From Alicyclobacillus fastidiosus (GTDB taxonomy: Bacteria > Bacillota > Bacilli > Alicyclobacillales > Alicyclobacillaceae), in the NCBI RefSeq assembly GCF_026651875.1, contig NZ_CP104067.1:4826501-4890500 (forward strand): a stretch of 64,000 nucleotides of DNA. Reading direction: 5' to 3'. Each line of letters opens with the position of its first letter. Positions within the stretch are counted from its first letter, which is position 1. The notes below the pieces were generated by a model, which did no database searches, was not told the DNA's origin, and worked only from the letters and a program-made list of their open reading frames with translations. The position numbers were made by a program, and so were the translations under genes. Shown here piece by piece: positions 27,107 through 35,057 of the stretch.

Positions 27107-27690
27107 AATTTTAATTAAATCGACCCAGAAATTCCCTATCACCCCGGAGCGGTGTGCGACCAAACTTCTCAGGAATGCAATGGCAGCCACGAATCCAGTG
27201 GCCGCCGACGTAAACTGAAGATATGTGATGGCACTCATCTGCGATAGATAGGACAGGGATTGCTCCCCTGCGTAGTTCTGCCAATTGGTATTCGTAATGA
27301 AACTAGCGGCAGTATTAAAGGCGAGATCCCAGCTCATTCCTTTGATGTGATCCGGGTTGAGTGGAAGGAAACCCTGAATGCGAAGGATCACATACACGAA
27401 TAGCATCATGGTGAAATTCACCAACATGAGCGCCCGCAAATAGGATTTCCAGTCCATTTGCACGGACGGATCGACCCCGACAGCACGGAAGAGTACACCT
27501 TCTACCGGGGCACACACCTTGTCGAAGATGCTCTTTCTGCCGCTGAATACCCGATAGAGGTACCCCCCCAGGGGGATTCCCAGCGCCAGGATGATGGCAA
27601 TCACCGCTAATATACCAATGGAACCAGCAATCGTCACACGAAGTCACTCCTCACTATCGAAAACAGCTTGTCGCTAACTGCAGACAACTT

Positions 27691-27768
27691 TTAAAATTTC
27701 TCTGGATGAAAGATGACATAAGTTAGATAGACCATCAGTCCAGCCGAAATCAGTAACAATACCCACAT
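27691..27768 (-). CDS. kdpF: Potassium-transporting ATPase small subunit F
   Basis: A 25-residue peptide, MWVLLLISAGLMVYL followed by TYVIFHPEKF, matching the KdpF pattern of one membrane helix ending in HPEKF. GGAGGGTTTGGAG precedes the ATG at 27768. KdpF stabilises the KdpABC complex in the membrane. It lies 53 bases before the kdpA start and 12 bases after another tiny membrane ORF. Confidence 0.9.
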   Translation of the reverse strand: MWVLLLISAGLMVYLTYVIFHPEKF

Positions 27769-27780
27769 CTCCAAACCCTC

Positions 27781-27864
27781 CTACGCTCTGTCAAAAACGC
27801 GAAACAAAACGATGAATAAACCGAATACAGCCGTGTAAAGCAATAACGAAAGAACATCTCCCAT
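27781..27864 (-). CDS. 27-residue membrane peptide leading the kdp operon
   Basis: An ATG at 27864 preceded by AGAGGTGG at correct spacing opens a 27-codon frame (MGDVLSLLLYTAVFGL, then FIVLFRVFDRA) with one hydrophobic segment and a positively charged end, stopping 12 bases before kdpF. I do not recognise the family. The ribosome site, size and place suggest a second tiny Kdp-associated membrane subunit. It might instead be a translated leader peptide. Confidence 0.6.
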   Translation of the reverse strand: MGDVLSLLLYTAVFGLFIVLFRVFDRA

Positions 27865-27964
27865 ATGTCCACCTCTTCGCGTTCTGGCATTGAACGGGGC
27901 AGCGCGTTAGACCCAGCCCGCGCATCCTAGAAACTCGTTGTCGTACACGAAGATTGTAGGTCCG

Positions 27965-28050
27965 GTTCGCGTAAAAAATGGGGTATAAAAGGAACTCACA
28001 GACATAAAAAAAACGTAAAAAACGAGCATTGGCGTTTGGAACCGGGTTAT
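27965..28050. promoter_or_regulatory. Divergent kdp control region with repeated TTTTTTACG boxes
   Basis: The gap between the kdpFABC-sensor operon and the kinase-kdpE operon holds two direct copies of TTTTTTACG on the minus strand (plus coordinates 27970-27978 and 28014-28022), 44 bases apart, with TTTATAC between them. E. coli KdpE binds a T-rich element with TTTATA and TTTACA halves, so these are candidate KdpE boxes. On the plus strand TTGGAA, 17 bases, TATTGT (about 28033-28061) is a plausible promoter for the kinase. No ydaO-type c-di-AMP riboswitch core was recognised. Confidence 0.45.
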
Positions 28051-28088
28051 AAATGAAGTATTGTGGCGAAGAAATGGAGCTATCGAAT

Positions 28089-29714
28089 ATGAGAAAATCG
28101 ACAAGACGCAAGTGGCGGGTTCTCACTTCACAGGTCACTACGTGGTCTATCCCTGACAATACCGTAGTTGGTTCTCCAGTCGACGGGAATGGTATCCTGC
28201 CCTATCTAATCGTTACATGTATGGTGGCTGGACTAACGGTTTTGTTTTGGAAGATTGGGTACGCATTTACCTTGGTGAACCTAGCCCTGTTGTACCTGCT
28301 ACCCGTGATGATTAGCTCGGTTCGCTGGGGGGTTGGACCATCTTTCTGCGCGGCAGGTCTTGGCGTCCTCACTTTTGACTACTTTTTTATTCCGCCAATC
28401 CACCGGTTCACCGTTTCCGATCTCCGGTATTGTTTATCGTTTGCAGTGTACCTGGCAGTTGCAGTATTAACGGCTAGTTTGGCTGGTCAATTGCGCCAAC
28501 GAGTGAAAGAAGCTAGTGAACGAGAAGCCATTACCTCCGCTTTGTACACGTTGAGTACCCAAGTGGCCGCGAGTGGGAACTTGGACAGCGTGCTGAACGA
28601 AATTATCTGCCATGCCTCGAACACGTTTGGTTTGTATGCAGCCATCCTTTTGCCGGATGCATCAGGAAAGCTTGTCGTGAGGGCACAAGGAAGTCTACAA
28701 AACAAGGACCATTCAGCTACTGTTGAACCGCGAATCTCACGCTGGGTGTACGAGCATGGTCAAATGGCTGGATTTGGAACGAATACGAACAGGGATGCAT
28801 CTCTTCTATACGTCCCTGTAAAAACGGAATCGAAAACCTATGGAGTGATGTGTATCGGAGCCGCACAACCCCTGGGCATTGGTGTTGCGAACTCGAGAAT
28901 TCGGATCGTTCAGGCGTTAGCCGGTTTGGCTGCGGTTTGCATCGCGCGCATTCATTTTGAGGAACAAGCTAAAATTGCTCATTTAACAGCTGAATCTGAA
29001 CGGTTGCGCACGGCCTTGTTGGACTCCATTTCCCATGAGCTGCGCACACCGCTAGCCACCATCTTAGGCGCGGTCACAGGAATGACGGAGAGTGCAAACG
29101 TCCTTTCAGTCGAAGACCAACAGGAGCTCCTCCTCACCGTCCGCGAGGGAGCCATGCGAATGAACCGGCTTGTGACCAACCTTCTCGGCATGGTTCGAAT
29201 GGAGAGTGGCATGCTTCGCCTGAAAAAGCAGTGGTGTGATGTAGCGGATATCGTTGGAGTTGCACTTCGTCAGGTACAAGACTCACTACAGAATCGGCAC
29301 GTCGACATCCATCTTCCGAACAATTTACCTGCCGTTGCTGTCGACGATGTCTTGATAGAGCAAGTTCTCGTCAATTTGCTCAGCAACGCCATCAAGTTTT
29401 CTCCGGATGATAGTTCCATTCGCCTTGATTGTATGGAATACGACGGCATCTTGACGATACGAATTCGAGACGAGGGGATTGGCATCAACCCCAATGAGGT
29501 CGAGAAGATATTCGACAAGTTCTATCGGTCCAACAACGGAAAAAACATTCCTGGAACGGGTCTCGGGTTAGCCATTTGTAAGGGTGTAATTGAAGCGCAT
29601 GGCGGTGAAATATTTGCCAGACCTGCAGAGGGTGTCGGCACCATCGTTACAATTCGACTACCTATTGACGATTCACCAGAATTTCCAGACGATGGCGTGG
29701 ATATCGAACAGTAA
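28089..29714 (+). CDS. kdpD: KdpD C-terminal half: membrane sensor histidine kinase
   Basis: A histidine kinase of about 541 aa corresponding to the C-terminal half of KdpD: four membrane helices of the DUF4118 type (residues about 35-130, with TFDYFFIPPIHRFTV), a GAF-like region (about 150-290), HisKA with SHELRTPLATILG (phospho-histidine near 316) and an ATPase domain with NLLSNAIKFSP, DEGIGI and GTGLGLAICKG. The cytosolic KdpD input module is missing and is encoded separately as a tandem protein at 19235-21556. The ATG at 28089 has GGAG nine bases upstream; the frame could also open at 28053 or 28074 without good sites. It is followed six bases later by kdpE. Confidence 0.9.
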   Translation: MRKSTRRKWRVLTSQVTTWSIPDNTVVGSPVDGNGILPYLIVTCMVAGLTVLFWKIGYAFTLVNLALLYLLPVMISSVRWGVGPSFCAAGLGVLTFDYFFIPPIHRFTVSDLRYCLSFAVYLAVAVLTASLAGQLRQRVKEASEREAITSALYTLSTQVAASGNLDSVLNEIICHASNTFGLYAAILLPDASGKLVVRAQGSLQNKDHSATVEPRISRWVYEHGQMAGFGTNTNRDASLLYVPVKTESKTYGVMCIGAAQPLGIGVANSRIRIVQALAGLAAVCIARIHFEEQAKIAHLTAESERLRTALLDSISHELRTPLATILGAVTGMTESANVLSVEDQQELLLTVREGAMRMNRLVTNLLGMVRMESGMLRLKKQWCDVADIVGVALRQVQDSLQNRHVDIHLPNNLPAVAVDDVLIEQVLVNLLSNAIKFSPDDSSIRLDCMEYDGILTIRIRDEGIGINPNEVEKIFDKFYRSNNGKNIPGTGLGLAICKGVIEAHGGEIFARPAEGVGTIVTIRLPIDDSPEFPDDGVDIEQ

Positions 29715-29720
29715 GGGGGG

Positions 29721-30413
29721 ATGGTCTTGGGGGCAAAGATATTAATTGTCGACGATGAATCACAGATTAGAAAACTTCTTCGCGTGACTTTAGAGGCGCA
29801 TGGCTTTACAACCATCGAGGAGTCCACCGGGAAGAATGGCATTCTGCAGGCCAGCATGAGCAGACCTGATTTGATCATTTTAGACCTAGGGCTTCCTGAC
29901 ATGGATGGTACAGAGGTCTTGTCTAAAATCCGCGAGTGGGCAACGGTGCCGATTCTCGTCCTGACTGTACGAGATGACGAGGCAGGAAAGGTTTTCGCCC
30001 TGGACCACGGCGCCGACGACTACATCACAAAACCGTTCGGAATGGGTGAATTGATGGCACGTATTCGCGTGGCCCTCCGCCATTCAGCCAATCAGCAGGA
30101 CGAGCCGGTCTTACACATTGGCCCGATAACGGTCGATCTCGCCCGACGCCATGTGGAAAAGCGCGGTGAACAGATTCGACTCACTCCAATCGAGTATGAC
30201 CTGCTCAAAGCACTCGCGACAAACGTAGGGCGCGTCATCACGCATCGGCAGTTACTGAAACAGGTATGGGGAGAGCAGAGTCCCGAAACGGCCAGCCATT
30301 ACTTGCGCGTATACGTCGGTCACTTAAGAAAAAAGATCGAGGACAATCCCGCTCAACCAAACTTGATTATCACAGAGCCCGGCGTGGGATATCGACTCGT
30401 CGCTCCAAATTAA
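29721..30413 (+). CDS. kdpE: KdpE response regulator
   Basis: A 230-aa OmpR-family response regulator. The receiver domain has the acidic pair in LIVDDE, the phosphoacceptor D55 in LIILDLGLPD, and the lysine in DDYITKPFG; the C-terminal winged helix includes LTPIEYDLLKAL and HYLRVYVGHLRKK. AAGGGGGG touches the ATG at 29721, too near for good initiation, so the TTG at 29727 may be the real start. It is co-transcribed with the kinase and should activate the divergent kdp operon. With kdpA broken, its output may now mainly be the remaining operon genes. Confidence 0.93.
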   Translation: MVLGAKILIVDDESQIRKLLRVTLEAHGFTTIEESTGKNGILQASMSRPDLIILDLGLPDMDGTEVLSKIREWATVPILVLTVRDDEAGKVFALDHGADDYITKPFGMGELMARIRVALRHSANQQDEPVLHIGPITVDLARRHVEKRGEQIRLTPIEYDLLKALATNVGRVITHRQLLKQVWGEQSPETASHYLRVYVGHLRKKIEDNPAQPNLIITEPGVGYRLVAPN

Positions 30414-30472
30414 TTGAAAGTGTCATTCGATGAACCCAAATTCCACCACGCGCCATTTACCTCATAAAACTA

Positions 30473-30510
30473 CGGCCTCCACATCGATACGGCTCTGCGA
30501 ATGGAGGCCG
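30473..30510. terminator. Hairpin between converging kdpE and methionine gamma-lyase genes
   Basis: CGGCCTCCA (30473-30481) pairs with TGGAGGCCG (30502-30510), a 9-bp GC-rich stem with a 20-base loop. On the minus strand it is followed by TAGTTTTATG. Position between converging stops supports a shared terminator, though the U-runs are short. Confidence 0.6.
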
Positions 30511-30604
30511 CAATATTACAACTGATCCGTGGGTTTTCATGTTTGAGATGAGGCCACGTCTGGTAAGAACGTACGACTCTTCATCTAAATTGCAAGCAAC
30601 AGCG

Positions 30605-31792
30605 TTACTCGCTGCAAGCAGCTAGCGCCTGTTCAAGATCACTCCATATGTCGTCTACATCCTCAATCCCGACAGACAGTCGAATAAAGCTGTCATCGAT
30701 GCCCATCTGTTCACGAGTTGCCTTCGGAATCAGTGAATGCGTCATACTTGCGGGATGTTGTACGAGCGTGTGTACCTCACCGAGAGACACCGCGCGTTTA
30801 CACAACTTCAGTTTGTTCATGAATTGAATGCCCGATTGGTAACCGCCACTTAACGTGAATCCAATGACACCGCCTGCGGCGGACATTTGCCTTTCATACA
30901 ATTCCCGTTGTGCAAAACTGGATAACCCAGGATAATACACGTGCGTCACTGCAGGGTGACGCTGAATCCGATTCGCTATCTCCATCGCGGACTCACTGTG
31001 TCGATTCATCCGAATTTCCAACGTCTTCATTCCGCGCAACACAAGCCAAGCGTTAAACGGTGCCGCGATTCCGCCGATGTCTTTAAGGGTTGTCATCCGC
31101 ATCTTCGACATCAGCTCCCGAGGGCCAGCCGCGAGGCCCATAATTACGTCACCGTGACCCCCAAGATATTTGGTCGCACTGTGGATCACGATGTCTGCAC
31201 CGAGTTCGATTGGTCGTTGTAAGACAGGGGTGGCAAACGTATTGTCGACAATAACCGTCGCCCCAATCTCTTTCGCTACGCGACAGCAAGCGGCTATGTC
31301 TACCAATTCCATGGTTGGATTCATCGGTGTCTCAATGTAGATGACCTTTGTGTTAGCGGTTACGGCGGCGCGAACGGCATGCTCAGTTCCTAAATCAGCC
31401 AAGCTGTAATCTACATGAAAACGTTCCTGTAAAAGCTGCAGCAGGCCATAAGTGCAACCGTAAACTCCGCGTGAAACGAGAACGTGATCGCCCGTGTATA
31501 CAAGCGCGATGAGTACGGCCGAGATGGCTGCCATGCCACTTGCAAATGCAACACCTTCATCGGCGCCTTCCAATTCCGCAATCGCCTCTTCGAGCAGGTT
31601 CACTGTCGGATTGCCTAACCGACTATAAATGTATCCGCTTTCATTACCAGCAAATCGCTGCCCACCCTGTTCCGCGGAATCAAACGCGAACGTCGACGTC
31701 TGAAAAATAGGCGGAGTAATGGTACCACTTACCCCGGCCTCACCTTTTAAATCGGGTAAGTGTACAAGTTTAGTCGACAATTTTCTCCTCAT
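30605..31792 (-). CDS. mgl: Methionine gamma-lyase / Cys-Met metabolism PLP enzyme
   Basis: A 395-aa PLP enzyme of the cystathionine gamma-synthase family. The cofactor lysine is in IHSATKYLGGHGD, and the active-site tyrosine-cysteine signature VYGCTYGLLQ matches the YGCT of methionine gamma-lyases, which split methionine to methanethiol, ammonia and 2-oxobutyrate. Cystathionine synthases usually lack that cysteine, so lyase is preferred. The ATG at 31792 has AAAGGGGAG nine bases upstream; the longer frame has no site. An orphan sensor-like gene lies just upstream in the same direction, separated by a terminator. Confidence 0.82.
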   Translation of the reverse strand: MRRKLSTKLVHLPDLKGEAGVSGTITPPIFQTSTFAFDSAEQGGQRFAGNESGYIYSRLGNPTVNLLEEAIAELEGADEGVAFASGMAAISAVLIALVYTGDHVLVSRGVYGCTYGLLQLLQERFHVDYSLADLGTEHAVRAAVTANTKVIYIETPMNPTMELVDIAACCRVAKEIGATVIVDNTFATPVLQRPIELGADIVIHSATKYLGGHGDVIMGLAAGPRELMSKMRMTTLKDIGGIAAPFNAWLVLRGMKTLEIRMNRHSESAMEIANRIQRHPAVTHVYYPGLSSFAQRELYERQMSAAGGVIGFTLSGGYQSGIQFMNKLKLCKRAVSLGEVHTLVQHPASMTHSLIPKATREQMGIDDSFIRLSVGIEDVDDIWSDLEQALAACSE

Positions 31793-31903
31793 GGTAAACA
31801 ACTCCCCTTTAGCAGGACTGATCACATGATGTTGGTGGGCGATTCGCTCTCTTCACAATATGTTCTTTAAGCCGATAAACGCGCACTTCGCGCGCCAAAA
31901 TCG

Positions 31904-31928
31904 AAAAAGGCCCCGTGAACACGGGCCT
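31904..31928 (-). terminator. Rho-independent terminator after the orphan sensor-like gene
   Basis: On the minus strand AGGCCCGTG and CACGGGGCCT form a GC-rich stem with a two-base loop and one bulged C, followed by TTTTT. It ends the 31945-32508 gene before the methionine gamma-lyase gene, so the latter needs its own promoter in the next 110 bases. Confidence 0.85.
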
Positions 31929-31944
31929 ACCAGTTCCAGATGGA

Positions 31945-32508
31945 CTACAAGTTCAAAAATCCAGCGCCCTGGGGAGCAGGCGACTGGCGAATCGGCAGTA
32001 AATCCTGCTGAATCCTATCCACGGCCCATCCAGTCACCTCATCCAGCGTCGTCCACCACACGCCTGGAAAGCTGTGAATATACAAATGCTCGCCCGTTTC
32101 TGCCACGACGGCCACTTCCACGTCGTGAGGCGGCGCGTTCACCGCCGGATCATACGTGGCTAACTCCAGATTCAGCCCCAGATTTTCAAGACAGGAAATC
32201 GTCTCTCGAGCTGTATCCAAACTGTTGTTGACCACCAGACACTCGGTCCCAGCCGGAAGTGCGATAAGGTCACCGCTCTTCGATAAATCCACCGTTCTCC
32301 GAGCGACCAACAGCTTGTCCGGTGGAAACTCTAATTCCTTCAAGACTTCACGGTAGGACGCGAGGATGAGGTCGGTCTTGCATGATTTCCCTTCCTTTGT
32401 CCCATCGACGAGATCGACAGAACAACCAAAATGTTCCGTAATTTGCTCGCAAAACATTCGATAGACGTATGTACTTTTGGTGATGAGGAGAATCTTTGGT
32501 TTGACCAC
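31945..32508 (-). CDS. Orphan sensor-like protein of unknown function upstream of mgl
   Basis: A 187-aa soluble protein. The first 70 residues (KPKILLITKSTYVYRMFCEQ) look like a receiver or PrpR-like alpha/beta sensor, the middle has TECLVVNNSLDTARETISCL and the end has IHSFPGVWWTTLDEVTGWA. I do not recognise it securely; the layout recalls the N-terminal signal-input half of Bacillota sigma-54 activators, but there is no AAA+ or DNA-binding domain and a terminator follows at once. The start is GTG at 32508, with GGAGG eight bases upstream; the longer TTG frame starts within that site. It may be a detached sensor or a truncated activator. Confidence 0.6.
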   Translation of the reverse strand: MVKPKILLITKSTYVYRMFCEQITEHFGCSVDLVDGTKEGKSCKTDLILASYREVLKELEFPPDKLLVARRTVDLSKSGDLIALPAGTECLVVNNSLDTARETISCLENLGLNLELATYDPAVNAPPHDVEVAVVAETGEHLYIHSFPGVWWTTLDEVTGWAVDRIQQDLLPIRQSPAPQGAGFLNL

Positions 32509-32705
32509 TGTTACAACCTCCAAATGCTTCCTATCTGTACATGACGACCAGCAAATAAACGAACCACAGACAATCGTTCAGCGCAAACCACGTCGTCTAA
32601 ACAAAAGCACCGCACAGGTATACTGTATTTCATTATAAATAGGGCAGTCCATCTTCATGAACTGCCCTTAACATATCTCCATCCCTTCGAAAACATGGTA
32701 TGTAA

Positions 32706-33257
32706 TCATCCATGAATACCAAACAGATGCGCGACCGATTCACCGCCGTAGGCAATCAAGAATGACGAACATACCATTCCGATGAGAATGCTGAGTACCA
32801 CGAAACGAATATTCCAACGTAATGCGAAGCCAATACCTATACAGACGTAGGCACCTAATATCGGGGATAAAGGAATAAGAATCCAAACTCCGTATTTCCC
32901 GTACTTTCTGGACCATCTCTCCGTCTTTTGTAGTTTGCGCCGAATCCATGACCAACGCGCTATCATTTCATCGAACGTCAGTATAAGGAGTGGGATGGGA
33001 ATCAAATTCGCCAAGATACTAATCATGGCTCCTGCGGCAGGATGAAATCGCAACGGCAGACTCGCAAGCGAAGCTGGTTGTGCTTCCAAAACGATGGAAG
33101 TCCCGATTAGGGAAACGGTGGACATCAGTTTTCCCTCATATAACCCGATACAGAGCGCACCTAAGAAAAACAAAAGTCCCAGGCTACCTCCGTAACAAAT
33201 CCGTCGAATGAGTGTTGATTTGTGAATCCTTGGCTTAAGGAATTTCGTCACTTCCAA
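32706..33257 (-). CDS. Membrane protein of the COG2426 'small multidrug export' type
   Basis: A 180- to 190-residue membrane protein with four to five helices. A central ISILANLIPIPLLIL segment, a basic loop RKLQKTERWSRKYGKYGVWI, and a following IPLSPILGAYVCIGIGFAL hairpin match the general plan of COG2426 proteins (DedA-like inverted hairpins). Assignment is by pattern only. The frame has no ATG near its start; TTG at 33257 with AAGGGG about ten bases upstream is the most plausible start, and TTG at 33284 is the alternative. Substrate and role are unknown. Confidence 0.55.
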   Translation of the reverse strand: MEVTKFLKPRIHKSTLIRRICYGGSLGLLFFLGALCIGLYEGKLMSTVSLIGTSIVLEAQPASLASLPLRFHPAAGAMISILANLIPIPLLILTFDEMIARWSWIRRKLQKTERWSRKYGKYGVWILIPLSPILGAYVCIGIGFALRWNIRFVVLSILIGMVCSSFLIAYGGESVAHLFGIHG

Positions 33258-33284
33258 ATAAAGACATCCCCTTGAATGATACAA

Positions 33285-33926
33285 TGCAGAAACTTAAACC
33301 AGCCCTCGACATTTACCGAGTGATCGTAAAAATGCAGCACGTCACCTACACGACGGCATACGAGGGTCCCCTTTCACTTCAGTATGGGTATCAACTCGTA
33401 ATTGGCTATCAGGCTTCGACGCCGCCGTGCGTCGGATACCGGTGTGTCGACTCATGAGCGTAAAATGTAGGTCTACAGAATGTCCCAACACCGCCCATTG
33501 AACGAACGGCTAACTGTATGGTGTTAAACAGTGAATAGTTGGTTGTCCCGTCACTGTTGCTCATTTCCTCTAATGTACTATTGTATTCCCTATAGCAGAA
33601 ATGTTGCTGTGGATGATCCCGTTCTTCGTTTGTTGAATGTCATGCTGCCCCTTTTTAGTGTTCATGGGTGAATTGTTTTCAATGCCTCAACTTGGTTCAA
33701 GAGAGACTCATTGGCGCTGACCGCGATCCCCTAGAGCGTAGATTTGGAAAATCAAAAAACATTCAAGTTGCTTAAGGACGCCAAAATGAGCTTGATTACG
33801 CTGAAATTAGACCATTTAAAATCAAAGTGTGCATGGGGCTATGCTCGGTCTTGTCGTAGACAATCATATTTGATTCATCTGTAAGCCAGAATAACACCGT
33901 TATATCGTTACGGGGGGCAATAGGTT
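33285..33926. other. 642-base gap with no supported gene
   Basis: An AT-rich stretch before the deacetylase gene. A 61-codon plus frame at 33272-33457 has no ribosome site or family resemblance and overlaps the upstream gene start. No RNA gene or repeat was recognised; the promoter of the deacetylase should lie in the last 200 bases. Confidence 0.5.
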
Positions 33927-34826
33927 GTGCACGCGTTTAAGAAGTTATTCGTTCTAACGATGATGATATGGACATGTATGTTGACGTTCTTAAGCAACAT
34001 TCATGCAGCAGTCATCGATAAGATCCAAGAAGGAAACACATCCAGTTCCAAGGGACATGCGAAATGGGTAGCGAATCCGGAACGGTATGCGACAACGAGC
34101 GACATAAAACCCAATTTCGACCTACAGGTTCCAATTTTGGAGTATCACCAAGCAGATTACCTTCCAGGGAATTCGCTAGGCCTCCGCTCTGGACAGTTCC
34201 TAAGAGAAGCGCAGTGGCTGTCCGACCACGGCTATCACACCATTAATTTTGGTCAACTGTACGCGGCAATGTACCACATGTACCAACTACCTAAAAAACC
34301 GATAATTATCACATTTGACGACGGTTATGAGAGTGTTTATAGAAATATTTTCCCGATCTTAAAGAAGTTTAATCAGCAAGTAACGATATTCATGATCAGC
34401 AACTATGTTAGACTTCATGGGAAATGGCCAATGTTAACAAAAGACGAACTTAGAGTGATGGAAAGTAGCGGATTGGTTGATGTTGAATCGCATTCGGCTA
34501 CACACCCAGATCTCGGAACAGCGTCAGAGAGAGAAGCATATCGCGAAATTGTTCAATCATCCCGCGACCTCGAAAAAATTACAGGTCACCCAATTCGTTT
34601 CTTTTGCTATCCTTCAGGCAGATATAACGCTGCTACGATTGAGATGTTGAAGGAAAACGGGTATTTTCTCGCTACCGTCCAAGGGCATGAGCCTGCTTCT
34701 CTACGGCAAGGCCCCTATACATTACATCGAATGACGATTTATCAGACGACATCACTTGAGAACTTTGCTCAGTACTTATTGCATGGAGGTTTTAAAACCC
34801 TTCCCAACAGTCACGTTTTCGGCTAG
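33927..34826 (+). CDS. Secreted polysaccharide deacetylase
   Basis: A 299-aa exported protein with an N-terminal signal peptide (KKLFVLTMMIWTCMLTFLSN then IHAA). The NodB domain spans about residues 65-290 and shows VPILEYHQ, ITFDDGYESVY with the metal aspartate pair, the zinc histidines in ESHSATHPDL and CYPSGRYNAATI. Such enzymes remove acetyl groups from peptidoglycan or other N-acetylated glycans. The start is GTG at 33927 with GGGGGG about nine bases upstream. It stands alone, directly upstream of an IS insertion that does not disturb its end. Confidence 0.9.
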   Translation: MHAFKKLFVLTMMIWTCMLTFLSNIHAAVIDKIQEGNTSSSKGHAKWVANPERYATTSDIKPNFDLQVPILEYHQADYLPGNSLGLRSGQFLREAQWLSDHGYHTINFGQLYAAMYHMYQLPKKPIIITFDDGYESVYRNIFPILKKFNQQVTIFMISNYVRLHGKWPMLTKDELRVMESSGLVDVESHSATHPDLGTASEREAYREIVQSSRDLEKITGHPIRFFCYPSGRYNAATIEMLKENGYFLATVQGHEPASLRQGPYTLHRMTIYQTTSLENFAQYLLHGGFKTLPNSHVFG

Positions 34827-34848
34827 AGGCGTCCTCACCGGGCGCCTC
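34826..34848 (+). terminator. Hairpin at the end of the deacetylase gene
   Basis: GAGGCG (34826-34831) pairs with CGCCTC (34843-34848) right at the stop codon, followed by GCCTAGTTTGATAAAAAC. The stem is short and the T-run interrupted, so this is a modest terminator candidate. Confidence 0.45.
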
Positions 34849-34980
34849 GCCTAGTTTGATAAAAACTATAGCTTTAATGGCTAGAATGAAGCGACTGTGG
34901 TGAAAGGGGAGATCGATAAAGTGATGTTTACAGATACTTATAGAGCGTGTCCGAAAAGCCCGCAATTTTGAGTAAATAGC

Positions 34981-35057
34981 AAAACGCACCGATCCGCAAA
35001 ACTGGTAAAATTGAAGGTATCCAGCCGTCAAATTTTCCAGTTCTGGAGGTGCGTTTT
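34981..35057 (+). promoter_or_regulatory. Transposase leader stem that can hide the ribosome site
   Basis: AAAACGCACC (34981-34990) is exactly complementary to GGTGCGTTTT (35048-35057), which overlaps the GGAGGT ribosome site and first codons of the transposase. Between them CTGGTAAAATTGA and TCAAATTTTCCAG extend the fold. A transcript entering from outside would form the stem and block translation, as described for several other insertion sequences; a transcript from an internal promoter would not. Confidence 0.55.

Larger units (their letters stand above)
24281..27637 (-). pseudogene. kdpA: kdpA, interrupted by an IS4-like element and frameshifted
   Basis: The K+ channel-like subunit A is in pieces. 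The N-terminal part (27637 down to 27107, GTG start with GAGGAG upstream) gives about 175 residues ending NFWVDLIKI; the rest resumes at 25453. Removing the IS and one copy of the 8-bp duplication restores one frame reading NFWVDLIKIHTRLLIPLAVV, proving the insertion. A second lesion lies near 25105-25130: the frame holding KQLGTNGGGYFNANSAHP and FGRFIGNRRQ ends, and the continuation YISQSVLVLGAFVIYAGESA is one base out of register. The remaining 270 codons to 24281 are normal KdpA. The selectivity-filter loops are present but cannot be joined in one protein. Whether the frameshift is real or an assembly error should be kept open. Confidence 0.95.

Noticed and set aside
27865..28052. Possible ydaO-type c-di-AMP riboswitch before kdp
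   Set aside because: The 188-base leader is short and the conserved core segments of that riboswitch could not be found on the minus strand. A covariance-model scan would settle it.
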